DNA of 64,000 nucleotides, taken from assembly GCF_030684215.1 (NCBI RefSeq), contig NZ_JAUXOV010000077.1, positions 124,001-188,000 on the forward strand, given 5' to 3'. Shown here piece by piece: positions 1 through 8,924 of the stretch. Both the position numbers and the translations under genes were made by a program. The notes under the pieces are model-generated. The model made no database searches. It had not been told where the DNA came from and worked only from the letters and a program-made list of their open reading frames with translations. Source of the stretch: Pseudotabrizicola sp. GTDB taxonomy: Bacteria > Pseudomonadota > Alphaproteobacteria > Rhodobacterales > Rhodobacteraceae. Each line of letters begins with the position of its first letter. Position 1 is the first letter of the stretch.

Positions 1-501
1 GCGTGATCCTCCAAGACGCACCAACTCTTCCAGCCCCGGCATCGCGGCCATCAGATCGGGATGCACCAGCTGGCAATTCGGGATCTGCACCAAGGCATCC
101 GACCCGCGGGCATGAAACCCGATCATCGACCCGCCCTTGGTTCGCCGGGCGGCAAATGTCGCCCGCCGCCGCGACCGAGGCGGAGATGTCATAATCGGCC
201 GGAATGGCGCGTGCAGGCCCTGACCAGCCAGCGCGCCCTCAACGCTCGCAGTCTTCCAATCGGCCACCATGTCGTCAGATGCGTGCTGCATCAGACAACC
301 GCCACAGGCTCGCGCATGCGAACAGGGCGGCTTGATGCGTGCCGCGCTTGGCGTCACGATCTTTGTGTTGACCAGACGGTCGCCCTCCAGATCGCCCTCA
401 ACCACCTCGCCGGGCAGCATGCCGGCGACAAAGATCGGCCCGTTTTCGCCTTGGGCGATCCCGTCGCCAAGGTGTCCCAGCCGCTCTATGGTAATGATCA
501 C
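1..501 (-). CDS. rlmD: RlmD/TrmA-family 23S rRNA (uracil-C5)-methyltransferase, 5' part only
   Basis: This is the N-terminal 167 residues of a class I SAM-dependent RNA methyltransferase; the gene continues past the left edge. It starts at a GTG (499-501) that overlaps the TGA of the upstream ABC transporter gene as GTGA, so translation is probably coupled. The first ~50 residues read as a TRAM-type RNA-binding domain (RLGHLGDGIA, then LPGEVVEGD). Next come Cys60, Cys66 and Cys69 in a C-x5-C-G-G-C arrangement, the [4Fe-4S] signature of the RumA/RlmD family. The catalytic methyltransferase domain lies outside the window. The family places 5-methyluridine in 23S rRNA; the exact target base cannot be told from this fragment. 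Family assignment is secure and the rlmD symbol is by similarity. Confidence 0.85.
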   Translation of the reverse strand, partial: MIITIERLGHLGDGIAQGENGPIFVAGMLPGEVVEGDLEGDRLVNTKIVTPSAARIKPPCSHARACGGCLMQHASDDMVADWKTASVEGALAGQGLHAPFRPIMTSPPRSRRRATFAARRTKGGSMIGFHARGSDALVQIPNCQLVHPDLMAAMPGLEELVRLGGSR

Positions 502-2348
502 TCTGCCGCTTCCTTTTCATCTGCCCCGATGAACCCGCCCGATTGACGGTTCCAATAGCGGGCATACAGGCCATTTTGCGCCAAAAGCGCTTCATGTCTG
601 CCTTGTTCGACAATCCGCCCTTCGTCAAGCACCACAATCCGGTCCATCGCCGCGATCGTGGACAAACGGTGCGCAATCGCCAGCACGGTTTTGCCTTCCA
701 TCACCCGGTCCAGCGCGCTCTGGATATTGGCCTCAACTTCCGAATCCAGCGCGCTCGTCGCCTCATCCAGCACCAGAATCGGCGCATCCTTCACAAAGGC
801 CCGCGCCAGCGCGATCCGTTGCCGTTGCCCGCCTGACAACTTAACGCCGCGCTCACCCAGAAACGCTGCATAGCCCTTGCGACCGGTATGGTCGATCATC
901 TGGCTGATGAACCCATCCGCTTCGGCCGAACGAGCAGCGGCAATAATCTCATCCTCGGTCGCATCCGGACGGCCATAGGCGATGTTGTCGCGCGCACTGC
1001 GATTGAACATCGCAGTTTCCTGCGTGACCATCCCGATCTGCCGCCGCAGACTTTCCTGCGTCACATGGCGCACATCCTGCCCGTCAACCAGAACTGCCCC
1101 TTTTTCGCAATCATAGAGCCGCAACAGCATTGCAACCAGCGTCGATTTTCCCGCCCCGCTGGCCCCGACAATCCCCAGCTTTTCCCCGGCGCGAATTGTC
1201 AGGTTCAGGTCTTCGACCCCACCCCGACGACGCCCATAGGCAAAGCTGGCACCGGCAAAAGTGATCTGGCCCTGCACCTTGACCAGATCCACCGCATCCG
1301 ACGCATCGGCCAGATCGTGCGGCGCCGACAGAGTTTTCATCCCGTCCTCTACCTCACCCACCGAAGTATAAATCGACATCAGCGTAAAGCTGACCCAACC
1401 CGACATCTGTGCGATCCGCATCGAAATCGCGCCCGCAGCCGCAATCGCGCCCGCAGTCGCCTGTCCCTGCTGCCACAGCACCACCGTGCCACCAATCAGC
1501 AGCACTGGCAAAACGCCCGCCACGGTCATCAAAGACAGCCGGAACCACGTCGAGATCACCCCGAACTCAAGACTACGCTCGCGGAAAACCTCCATTGCTT
1601 TCAATGCCACCCGGTCCTCAAAAGCGGCATGAGCGAACAGTTTTACCGTCTTGATATTGGTGATCGTATCCACCACCTGCCCGGAAACCATCGCCCGTGC
1701 CGATGCCCGCGCCGCCGAATTCACCCGCACCCGCGGCATAAAAAACCGGATAAGCAGAATGTAAACCACCAGCCACGCCGCCAGCGCCAAGGCAATCCGC
1801 GCGTCAATCGCCACCAGAAACACCACCGACCCTATGACCGAAGCCAGCGCAAAACAGACCGTGTTGATCACCTCGGTCGCCACATCCGTCACCGCCCGCG
1901 CCGCCTGCATCTGCTTTTGCGCGATCCGGCCCGCAAAATCATTGTCAAAGAACGTCACCGCCTGACCCAGCGTCCAGCGATGCAACCGCGACAGCACCAG
2001 CGGCATTACATTCGGCCCCACCACAATGCTGTTCGACGCCGCCGCAATGCCAAAGGCCATCGGGCGTAGTACCAGATAGAACAGCACAAACATGCCGATC
2101 AGCACCACATGATCGCTGAAAAACCGCTCGGGTCCCGCGTTTAACGCCGCATCAATCACCCAGCCCAGAATGATGGCTGAAACCACCTCTGTGGCCCCGG
2201 CAATGGATGAGAACACCCCGGCCAGCCCCAGCATCGGCCAAGACCCCTTCAGGCACCAGCGCATGAACGGCCACAATTGTTGCGGTGGTTGTCCGTCTGC
2301 CGGACGAAACGCGTCGATAAATCCGCCCAGCCGCCGCAAAACACTCAT
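498..2348 (-). CDS. ABC exporter half-transporter (fused permease and ATPase)
   Basis: A 616-residue half-transporter of the MsbA/exporter type: a hydrophobic six-helix region at about residues 30-320 and an ATP-binding domain at about 355-600. The ATPase has Walker A GASGAGKST near residue 393, the signature LSGGQRQR near 503, Walker B ILVLDEA near 523 and the H-loop AIAHRLST near 563, so it should be active. It is the second of two adjacent paralogues: its start overlaps the stop of the upstream gene by 4 bp, and both share a PP-x-x-LWPF motif near the N-terminus. The pair may form a heterodimer in the inner membrane. The substrate cannot be inferred; lipids, peptides or drugs are all possible for this family. 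Confidence 0.93.
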   Translation of the reverse strand: MSVLRRLGGFIDAFRPADGQPPQQLWPFMRWCLKGSWPMLGLAGVFSSIAGATEVVSAIILGWVIDAALNAGPERFFSDHVVLIGMFVLFYLVLRPMAFGIAAASNSIVVGPNVMPLVLSRLHRWTLGQAVTFFDNDFAGRIAQKQMQAARAVTDVATEVINTVCFALASVIGSVVFLVAIDARIALALAAWLVVYILLIRFFMPRVRVNSAARASARAMVSGQVVDTITNIKTVKLFAHAAFEDRVALKAMEVFRERSLEFGVISTWFRLSLMTVAGVLPVLLIGGTVVLWQQGQATAGAIAAAGAISMRIAQMSGWVSFTLMSIYTSVGEVEDGMKTLSAPHDLADASDAVDLVKVQGQITFAGASFAYGRRRGGVEDLNLTIRAGEKLGIVGASGAGKSTLVAMLLRLYDCEKGAVLVDGQDVRHVTQESLRRQIGMVTQETAMFNRSARDNIAYGRPDATEDEIIAAARSAEADGFISQMIDHTGRKGYAAFLGERGVKLSGGQRQRIALARAFVKDAPILVLDEATSALDSEVEANIQSALDRVMEGKTVLAIAHRLSTIAAMDRIVVLDEGRIVEQGRHEALLAQNGLYARYWNRQSGGFIGADEKEAAE

Positions 2349-4186
2349 GCCGTTTCCTCAAGCCCGATAAACCCCCCAGATTGGCGAGACCAGAACCTTG
2401 CATATAGCCCGTTCAACGCCAAAAGCTCGGCATGCGTTCCCTGCTCGGCAATGTGCCCGTCTTCCAGCACCACGATCCGGTCCATCGCAGCAATGGTGGA
2501 CAGACGGTGCGCAATCGCGATCACTGTCTTGCCCTGCATCACCCCAAACAGGGCCTCCTGAATCGCCGCCTCGGCCTCGGAATCAAGCGCGCTTGTCGCC
2601 TCGTCCAGAATCAGGATCGGCGCGTCTTTCAGGATTACCCGCGCCAACGCGACGCGTTGCCGCTGCCCGCCCGACAGCTTCACCCCACGTTCACCCACAT
2701 GCGCGTCATAACCTGTACGACCCTCGGGGTCCTCCAGCGTAAGAATAAACTCATGTGCATCAGCTCGCTTGGCGGCGGCAATCATATCGGCCTCTGACGC
2801 ATCAGGGCGGCCATACAGAATGTTGTCGCGCACGGATCGGTGCATCAGGCTGCTGTCTTGTTGCACCATCCCGATCACCCGGCGAACAGAATCCTGCGTG
2901 ACCTGCGCAATATCCTGACCATCAATACGAATGATCCCGCCCTCGGTGTCGTAAAACCGCAAAAGCAGCTTGACGAGGGTCGATTTCCCCGCGCCCGATC
3001 GCCCAACAACACCGATCTTTTCGCCCGGCTGCACGGTCAGCAACAAATCCTGCAACCCGCCCGACCCACGGCCATAATGGTGGCTCACCCTGTCCAGCTC
3101 AATCTTGCCAGCGGTCAATACCAATGGCTTTGCCCCTTTCGCATCCACCAGATGAATCGGCTGGGTGATCGTCTCCATGCCCTCGGCCACGATGCCAAGT
3201 GCCTGCACCAACGAGGTAAACGCCCACATGATCCAATAGGTCATGTTGTTTAGCCGCAAAACCAATGCCGTTGCCGCCGCCACCGTGCCAACCGTCGCCT
3301 GCCCCTGATACCAAAGCACCAGCGCCCAGCCAGTCACCCCCACGATCAAGCCGCCATTCAGCACGGTCAGAGCCAGATCCATCTTGGTAACGATCCGCAT
3401 TTCGCGCGCAAAAGTGCTGCGCGCATGTTCAATCGCATCGCGGGCGTAATTCAGCTCCATATCATGATGCGCGAACAGCTTTACCGAATGAATATTGGTA
3501 TAGGCATCCACCACCCGCCCGGTAACGGCCGAGCGGGCATCCGAACTCGCCTTGGCCGCAGGTCCGGCGCGCTGCACCGTCCAGCGCACCAATACCGCAT
3601 ACAGCACAAACCAGATTACCAGCGGCAACAAAAGTCTCACATCGGCTCCGGCCAGCATAATTGCAGCGCCCACCACGGTCACGCTGGCAAACGCCACCGC
3701 GTCAAAGGTCTGAAAGACCGCATCCCCGGCCGCCGGAGGGGTCTGCATGATTCGATTGGCAATCCGCCCTGCAAAATCGCTCTCGAACCAGCCCACAGGT
3801 TGCCGGATCACATGACTATGCGCCCGCCAGCGAATCATGGTGCCAAAGTTCGGCAAAATCGTATTGTGCAACAAGGCCACATTGGCGACCAACAAGATGG
3901 GGCGCAAAATCAGGATCGCGGCAGCCACAGACAGAATTTCGGTCCCATGGTCGATCCAAACCGCTTGTGGGCCGGTCGTTGACAGCAAATCCACCAAACG
4001 CCCGACATACCAGATCATCGCGACATCCGCGAAAGCCGACACCACAGACAGCGTCGCGGTAATGGCAAAAACGCCCCGGAAAGGTTGAATATATTGCTTT
4101 AAAAACGGCCACAGTTTGCGCGGTGGCGTATCGGTCTGCTCGTAAGGACCGTAAGGATCCACGAGCCGTTCAAAATAGGAAAACAC
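2345..4186 (-). CDS. ABC exporter half-transporter (fused permease and ATPase), paralogue of its neighbour
   Basis: A 613-residue exporter-type half-transporter with an N-terminal six-helix domain and a C-terminal ATPase. It has Walker [10 protein letters not shown] near residue 399, signature LSGGQRQR near 502, Walker B ILILDEA and H-loop AIAHRLST. I chose the GTG at 4184-4186, which has an AGAGG ribosome site just upstream. The open frame continues to 4297, but that would overlap the end of cca and add 37 residues that do not look like the family. Cotranscription with cca upstream and the second half-transporter downstream is likely. Both ATPase sites keep their key residues, so nothing marks one subunit as degenerate. 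Substrate unknown. Confidence 0.93.
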   Translation of the reverse strand: MFSYFERLVDPYGPYEQTDTPPRKLWPFLKQYIQPFRGVFAITATLSVVSAFADVAMIWYVGRLVDLLSTTGPQAVWIDHGTEILSVAAAILILRPILLVANVALLHNTILPNFGTMIRWRAHSHVIRQPVGWFESDFAGRIANRIMQTPPAAGDAVFQTFDAVAFASVTVVGAAIMLAGADVRLLLPLVIWFVLYAVLVRWTVQRAGPAAKASSDARSAVTGRVVDAYTNIHSVKLFAHHDMELNYARDAIEHARSTFAREMRIVTKMDLALTVLNGGLIVGVTGWALVLWYQGQATVGTVAAATALVLRLNNMTYWIMWAFTSLVQALGIVAEGMETITQPIHLVDAKGAKPLVLTAGKIELDRVSHHYGRGSGGLQDLLLTVQPGEKIGVVGRSGAGKSTLVKLLLRFYDTEGGIIRIDGQDIAQVTQDSVRRVIGMVQQDSSLMHRSVRDNILYGRPDASEADMIAAAKRADAHEFILTLEDPEGRTGYDAHVGERGVKLSGGQRQRVALARVILKDAPILILDEATSALDSEAEAAIQEALFGVMQGKTVIAIAHRLSTIAAMDRIVVLEDGHIAEQGTHAELLALNGLYARFWSRQSGGFIGLEETA

Positions 4187-4248
4187 GGGGACAACCTCTT
4201 GCTGGTTACCAAGGGCATATACGCCCAATAATGCCCGGGTAAAACCGG

Positions 4249-5391
4249 TCAGCCCAAAAGTTCTGCGCGGGTAAGCATCAGGTCGCTTGCCAACCACCGC
4301 TTTTGGGCCGCCGCCAGAGCAGCGCCCAGAGCAGGGCCCTGCACGCGATCAATGAAATCGGCTGCCCGCAAAGGAAACTGTGCCGCAGCGCCCCGCGCAA
4401 TGTCCTTCTCCCAATCCTCGGGCAAGGCCTGCTCCAGCATCGCCGCGCGTGCCAGAACAGCGTCCGCACCAAGAGCATCGCCCAATACAAACCCCAGCGC
4501 TGCTGGGCCAAGCACACCGCCAATTTCGGCTCTGATACGGCCCAAATCTGCCGCTTCGCGCCGCGACAAGCGCAAACGATTGCCCACATCCTGCCCGCCC
4601 AGAACGGCCAACCGCCGCAACCAACCCGGTGAGCGCCCCGACTCCAGATACACCAAGGGCGCCAAGGCCCTCGCTTCTGCACCGGGCAAAACCACCGCCA
4701 GAACCCCAGCCGCCGCCATTGCTGCCACTGCGGGTGCAGGGTCGGGTGCGGCGAGTAGTTTGCGCATTTCAGCGCCGATACGTTCCCTTGAAAGCGTCTC
4801 TATTTCAGTGGAATAGGCCGCACACGCTGCCAATCCTTCGACGTCAACCCCACTGTCGGGGTCGCCATAATGCGCATGGAAACGAAAGAACCGAAGGATG
4901 CGCAGAAAATCTTCGATAATCCGCGCATCGGCATTCCCAACAAACCGCACGCGCCGCGCCATAAGGTCAGGCAGTCCGCCAAGCGGATCAATCACTGCGC
5001 CTGCCCGGTCGGCATAAAGCGCGTTCATCGTAAAATCGCGCCGCGCCGCGTCTTCTTCGACCCGTGCCGAGAAGGCTACCACGGCATGGCGGCCATCCGT
5101 TTCCTCGTCACGACGAAAGGTTGTCACCTCATGCGCGACTCCGTTTGCGATCACCGTCACCGTGCCGTGGTCAATTCCAGTCGGGATCACCCGAAAGCCA
5201 GCACTTTCCGCCAGCTCAGACACTATTGTTGGCAGCGCATCGGTCGCTATGTCAATATCGCTGACCGGCACCCCCATCAGCGCATTGCGCACACAGCCGC
5301 CAACAAACAGCGCGCGATGCCCCGCGTCCTCCAACACCCGGCACAGCGCTTGAGTGCCCGGATGATCTACCCAATCTCCCGCCACCTTCAC
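4249..5391 (-). CDS. cca: CCA tRNA nucleotidyltransferase
   Basis: A 380-residue class II polymerase-beta-type nucleotidyltransferase that adds or repairs the 3'-CCA end of tRNAs. The head domain has the family core: LFVGGCVRNAL at residues 28-38 and the metal-binding pair Asp45/Asp47 in DIDIAT. An RNA-binding segment (LRFFRFHAHYG) follows near the middle. The GTG start at 5389-5391 overlaps the TGA of the upstream Nudix gene (GTGA). A longer frame to 5496 exists but would lie inside that gene. It sits in the hslO-nudL-cca-ABC-ABC-rlmD operon. No HD domain is evident, so this looks like the short alphaproteobacterial form. Whether it adds all three bases or only part cannot be read from the sequence. 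Confidence 0.93.
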   Translation of the reverse strand: MKVAGDWVDHPGTQALCRVLEDAGHRALFVGGCVRNALMGVPVSDIDIATDALPTIVSELAESAGFRVIPTGIDHGTVTVIANGVAHEVTTFRRDEETDGRHAVVAFSARVEEDAARRDFTMNALYADRAGAVIDPLGGLPDLMARRVRFVGNADARIIEDFLRILRFFRFHAHYGDPDSGVDVEGLAACAAYSTEIETLSRERIGAEMRKLLAAPDPAPAVAAMAAAGVLAVVLPGAEARALAPLVYLESGRSPGWLRRLAVLGGQDVGNRLRLSRREAADLGRIRAEIGGVLGPAALGFVLGDALGADAVLARAAMLEQALPEDWEKDIARGAAAQFPLRAADFIDRVQGPALGAALAAAQKRWLASDLMLTRAELLG

Positions 5392-5981
5392 GACGACGCC
5401 CTCTCGGCCAGTCCACGCAGAATCCGCGCTGTGGCCCCCCAGATGTAATATGGCCCATAAGGCACAACATAATAGCGCCGCCACTGACCCATCCACAGAC
5501 GCCGTTCAATCACATAATGTGCTGGGTCCAGCACATGCGACAGCGGTACAGAGAACACTTCGTCCACCTCACCCACTTCAGGCAACGGCACAAAATCGTC
5601 TCTGATAATGCCCAAAACCGGCGTCATGCTGAACCCTGTCACGGTTTCATGCATCGGCAGATGGCCAAGCACCTCGACCAATCCGGGCGGCAGGGCGATT
5701 TCTTCCATCGCCTCGCGCAGTGCTGCTGCCTGCACTGATGCATCACCCGGCTCGACCTTGCCCCCCGGCAAAGAGATCTGCCCCGGATGGTGCTTTAGGT
5801 GCGATGCCCGTTTGGTCAAAATCACCCGCGCGCCCTCGGGCCGCAACCAGACCGGAACCAGCACGCCCGCCGGGCGCAAACTACGGCCGGCGGGCGGCTG
5901 AATGCCGGGGTTCAGGTCAAAATCAGACGACTCGCCTGCCGGACGCTGTATGGCGCGTAGCAGGCGGGTCACCTCATCCAT
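5388..5981 (-). CDS. nudL: CoA-type Nudix hydrolase (NudL-like)
   Basis: A 197-residue Nudix hydrolase of the CoA pyrophosphohydrolase branch. It carries the branch-specific segment (ILTKRASHLKHHPGQISLPGG) just before the Nudix helix, which ends ALREAMEEIAL. Family members cleave CoA or acyl-CoA to phosphopantetheine and 3',5'-ADP. The ATG at 5979-5981 starts 8 bp inside the end of hslO, and the TGA overlaps the cca start. A frame reaching 6059 would add 26 residues inside hslO, so I rejected it. The Nudix glutamate at the first conserved position is not in the classic place, which is usual in this branch. The symbol is by similarity; the true substrate is unproven. Confidence 0.85.
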   Translation of the reverse strand: MDEVTRLLRAIQRPAGESSDFDLNPGIQPPAGRSLRPAGVLVPVWLRPEGARVILTKRASHLKHHPGQISLPGGKVEPGDASVQAAALREAMEEIALPPGLVEVLGHLPMHETVTGFSMTPVLGIIRDDFVPLPEVGEVDEVFSVPLSHVLDPAHYVIERRLWMGQWRRYYVVPYGPYYIWGATARILRGLAERASS

Positions 5982-6960
5982 TTTTGCCCTCAAAGCCCAA
6001 AGTCTTCGGGTCCATTTCGTAATGCGCCCCGCAGAACTGGCAATCGGCCGTGACCACACCTTCGGGCGTTGTCATCTTTTCAATGTCTTTCTGCGAATAG
6101 ATCGACATCGTGTTGCGCACCTTGTCCTCGGAACACGAGCAGCCGAAACGGATCGGCTGCGATTCGAACACCCTTGGGCCTTCCTCATGGAACAGCCGCA
6201 CCAACAACTCTGCCGGGGTGACCTGCGGGCCGATCAGCTCGATCTCTTCAACTGTATCCAGCAGCACATTCGCGCGGGTCCAGCTTTCGCCTTCCTCACC
6301 ACCCAAAATGTCGCTGTGCATCAGCAACCCGCCCTCGCCCGAGCCTGCCTCGGCAGCCACGCTCATGCCAACTTTCGGCATGTGCTGCAACATCACCCCG
6401 CCACCGCGCCAATGGGCTTCGCGACCGGGCTCGGCACTTTGGCCAAAGGAAAGCGAGAACCGCGTCGGTAGCTGTTCGGACTGGGCGAAGTATGTCTCTG
6501 CGCAGTCCGCAAGCGAATTGCCCGCAATCGGGGTAAAGCCCTGATACGGCAGCATGCCTTCGCCCTGATCAAGCATCACCGCGAAATAACCGGTGCCGAT
6601 CTGGCTGAACCGGTCTGCGTTCAGGTCCAGCCGGTCGGCGTCATAGCTGGCATAGGCCCGAATGCGCGCGGGTTCGCCATCATCCGTTGGCCCATAATAA
6701 TCAGTCGCGATCAACCGCGCCGGTCCATTGCCGCGAATTTGCAGGCTCAGCTTCCAGCGCAGTTTCACCGTCTGCCCAATCAGCGCGGTCAGCAATGCGG
6801 CCTCCGCCACCAACGCCTCGATCAGCGGGGGGTAATTGTGTTGCGACAAAACCTGCTCCAGCACACCATCCAGCCGCACCACACGGCCCCGGATATCGGA
6901 CTGGTCAAGTTGAAAGGGCAGGACGGTATCGTCCCAGGCGATCTGCGAACCGGTGGTCAT
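5974..6960 (-). CDS. hslO: Hsp33 redox-regulated molecular chaperone
   Basis: A 328-residue Hsp33 homologue. Hsp33 is a cytoplasmic holdase that is silent while its zinc site is reduced and is switched on by oxidative unfolding. The zinc-binding cysteines are visible near the C-terminus as CSC (in FGCSCSED) and CQFC (in ADCQFCGAHYE), the C-x-C and C-x2-C pairs of the family. It is the first gene of the minus-strand operon that continues with nudL, cca and the ABC pair. Its promoter should lie in the 78 bp separating it from the divergent Nudix gene. The last 8 bp overlap the next gene. Length and motifs are normal. Confidence 0.95.
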   Translation of the reverse strand: MTTGSQIAWDDTVLPFQLDQSDIRGRVVRLDGVLEQVLSQHNYPPLIEALVAEAALLTALIGQTVKLRWKLSLQIRGNGPARLIATDYYGPTDDGEPARIRAYASYDADRLDLNADRFSQIGTGYFAVMLDQGEGMLPYQGFTPIAGNSLADCAETYFAQSEQLPTRFSLSFGQSAEPGREAHWRGGGVMLQHMPKVGMSVAAEAGSGEGGLLMHSDILGGEEGESWTRANVLLDTVEEIELIGPQVTPAELLVRLFHEEGPRVFESQPIRFGCSCSEDKVRNTMSIYSQKDIEKMTTPEGVVTADCQFCGAHYEMDPKTLGFEGKNG

Positions 6961-7038
6961 GGGGTTTCCTTAGCGAGCCAATCTTGGCATACCGCGCCTA
7001 TATAGGCAGGGCAACACCACGACCAAGGGGGCAATCGC

Positions 7039-7485
7039 ATGCGACGCTATGGAGAACCCGTCAAAGCCGGCCAGAAATACCGCCCCAGGCCAGGCGTCTA
7101 TGCCGTGCTGCTGGATGGCAATCGCCTGCTGACAACGTATCAGGCAGAGCCAATTCCTGAATACCAACTGCCCGGCGGCGGCATTGATCCGGGCGAACAC
7201 CCGATCCCCGCGCTACACCGCGAAGTGCTTGAAGAAACCGGATGGAAAATCGAAGTGACCCGAAAAATGGGGGTATATCGTCGGTTTACCTATATGCCCG
7301 ATTACGACAAATGGGCCGAGAAAATCTGCACCATCTATCTGGCCCGTCCCATCCTGCGCCTTGGGCCACCGTCAGAACCGGGTCACAGCGCCATCTGGAT
7401 GAGCGCCGAACACGCGGTGGGACAGATCAGCAATGTCGGCGACCGTGCCTTTCTGGCGCACGCGTTGCGCAGTCAGCCCCGGTAA
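7039..7485 (+). CDS. Nudix hydrolase, unknown substrate
   Basis: A 148-residue single-domain Nudix hydrolase with a textbook Nudix box at residues 47-69: Gly47, Glu53, Arg61-Glu62, Glu65-Glu66 and Gly68. Such enzymes hydrolyse nucleoside diphosphates linked to another group. The sequence gives no reliable clue to the substrate; the YQLPGGG lead-in resembles the ADP-ribose and NUDT-type groups in a general way only. The gene stands alone and is divergent from hslO. Its stop at 7483-7485 lies 13 bp inside the 3' end of the convergent REC-PP2C gene. No signal peptide is seen, so it should be cytoplasmic. Confidence 0.9.
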   Translation: MRRYGEPVKAGQKYRPRPGVYAVLLDGNRLLTTYQAEPIPEYQLPGGGIDPGEHPIPALHREVLEETGWKIEVTRKMGVYRRFTYMPDYDKWAEKICTIYLARPILRLGPPSEPGHSAIWMSAEHAVGQISNVGDRAFLAHALRSQPR

Positions 7486-8744
7486 TCGAACAAAAGCCCG
7501 GAAACGTCATCGGGGAAATCTTCAGACCCCATATGAGCCGAAAGATCCCATATCAGGGCATCCAGCAGTTGCGCGGATTCAAGGTCGCTGTTCTTTCTGA
7601 TCAACGCCTCCAACCCAGCTTCGCCCAGTTCCTCCCCCTGCCGCGATGGGCATTCTGTCAGCCCGTCGGACAGCAGAAACAGCCGATCACCTGCATATAG
7701 CTGTGCCGTCACCCGATCGTGCACTGCATCCCCCAAAAGACCAATCGGTAAACCACCCCCACCAAGCCGGTCAATCCGACCATCCGCCCGCAGGATCAAC
7801 GGGTGTGGATGCCCCGCCTGAACCAGCGAAACTGCGCCGCTGAAAAGATCAACCTGCGCATAGACCATGGTAAAATACTGATCGACCTGCAAATCCTCCA
7901 GCATGGTGCGGTTGAACCTTGCCGCCACCTGTTCAGCGGGCAAAGGATCAAACCCACCATCAGCGCGACGCTGCAGTGCTATATTTTGGTCAGGCGATGC
8001 CGCCGACAGATAACCCGCCAAACGCGCCGTCATCATGGCCGAGGCCACCCCATGCCCAGAGACATCCACCGAATATAGCGCCACATGCGTTGCATTCAGT
8101 TCAAAGAACCCGGCCAAATCACCACCGACATGCCCCGATGTGCGCAAAAACAATGTAGCCGCCCCACGCCCCCAATCGCGAAACCGGTCGCGGACCAATG
8201 TTTGCTGCAACTTGCGCGCTTCGATCAGATCGCGATCTACCATTTCCTGTGCCCGCTGCAGCTCCGTCAGCGTTGCGCCCAGCAGGCGATTCTTCTGCAC
8301 CAATTCCTTTTGCATCCCGACAATTCGCTCACCCGCACGCAGGCGCGCGCGCAATTCATCGGGTGACACGGGTTTGGTCAGAAAATCATCGGCCCCCCCC
8401 TCCAACCCCTTGGCGATTTCCGTTTTTTCGGACTTAGACGTAAGCAGAATGAAATAGGCATACCCCTCTTGTCCAAGCGACCGGAACGCTGCGCACAGAT
8501 CAAGACCCGACATTCCGTCCATCATCCAGTCGGACACAATAATATCAAAAGCCGCTGCCTGACAGGCAAGCAAAGCCTCTTCGCCCGATGCAGCTTCTGT
8601 CACGTGATACCCCCAACGGGACAGGGACATCGACAACATCACCCGTTGCGCTTTGCTGTCATCGACCACAAGCACACGCAACGGCAGCACAGGCGCAGTG
8701 ACGGCGCCGGTCAGGGTGGGGTTGGTCAGGTCCATTAAAGTCAT
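7473..8744 (-). CDS. Response regulator with SpoIIE/PP2C-type phosphatase output
   Basis: A 423-residue two-domain signalling protein. Residues ~20-140 form a receiver domain: acidic pair Asp28-Asp29, phospho-acceptor Asp72 in IIVSDWMMDG, and the LTKP lysine. A helical, probably coiled-coil linker (~140-200) joins it to a PP2C-type phosphatase with GGDLAGF, DVSGHG and LLSDGLTE motifs. This is the RsbU/HsbR-like architecture, in which phosphorylation of the receiver controls dephosphorylation of an anti-sigma antagonist. No such antagonist or sigma factor is in this window. The start at 8742-8744 was chosen because the receiver begins ~20 residues later; ATG at 8733-8735 is also possible. An Hpt protein gene is divergent and adjacent, and may feed this receiver. 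Confidence 0.9.
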   Translation of the reverse strand: MTLMDLTNPTLTGAVTAPVLPLRVLVVDDSKAQRVMLSMSLSRWGYHVTEAASGEEALLACQAAAFDIIVSDWMMDGMSGLDLCAAFRSLGQEGYAYFILLTSKSEKTEIAKGLEGGADDFLTKPVSPDELRARLRAGERIVGMQKELVQKNRLLGATLTELQRAQEMVDRDLIEARKLQQTLVRDRFRDWGRGAATLFLRTSGHVGGDLAGFFELNATHVALYSVDVSGHGVASAMMTARLAGYLSAASPDQNIALQRRADGGFDPLPAEQVAARFNRTMLEDLQVDQYFTMVYAQVDLFSGAVSLVQAGHPHPLILRADGRIDRLGGGGLPIGLLGDAVHDRVTAQLYAGDRLFLLSDGLTECPSRQGEELGEAGLEALIRKNSDLESAQLLDALIWDLSAHMGSEDFPDDVSGLLFDYRG

Positions 8745-8924
8745 CAGGTCAGGTCCATGCGCTTTAAAGCACATTTGCGGCGAGGACCTTAACCGTCTGT
8801 GAAAAATAAAGCTTTCGTCGAACAACCAAACCTTGCCTTTGCACGGTAACAGAACTTTAAAGGCAAATGTAAATAGTAGTCCTGAGGGTTGGTCACCCCT
8901 TGGGGTAAAGCGGTGGGTGGTGTT

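Noticed and set aside
888-2069. Long plus-strand open frame of 393 codons
   Set aside because: Antisense shadow of the ABC exporter gene; composition is dominated by Arg, His and Pro and it has no recognisable domain.
6140-6180. tRNA T-loop-like GATTCGAAC inside hslO
   Set aside because: Lies in a well-supported coding region, with no acceptor stem or other tRNA parts around it; chance match.
8592-8610. TCACGTGATA as a degenerate parS
   Set aside because: Only the central 8 bases match; the outer arms differ from TGTTTCACGTGAAACA.
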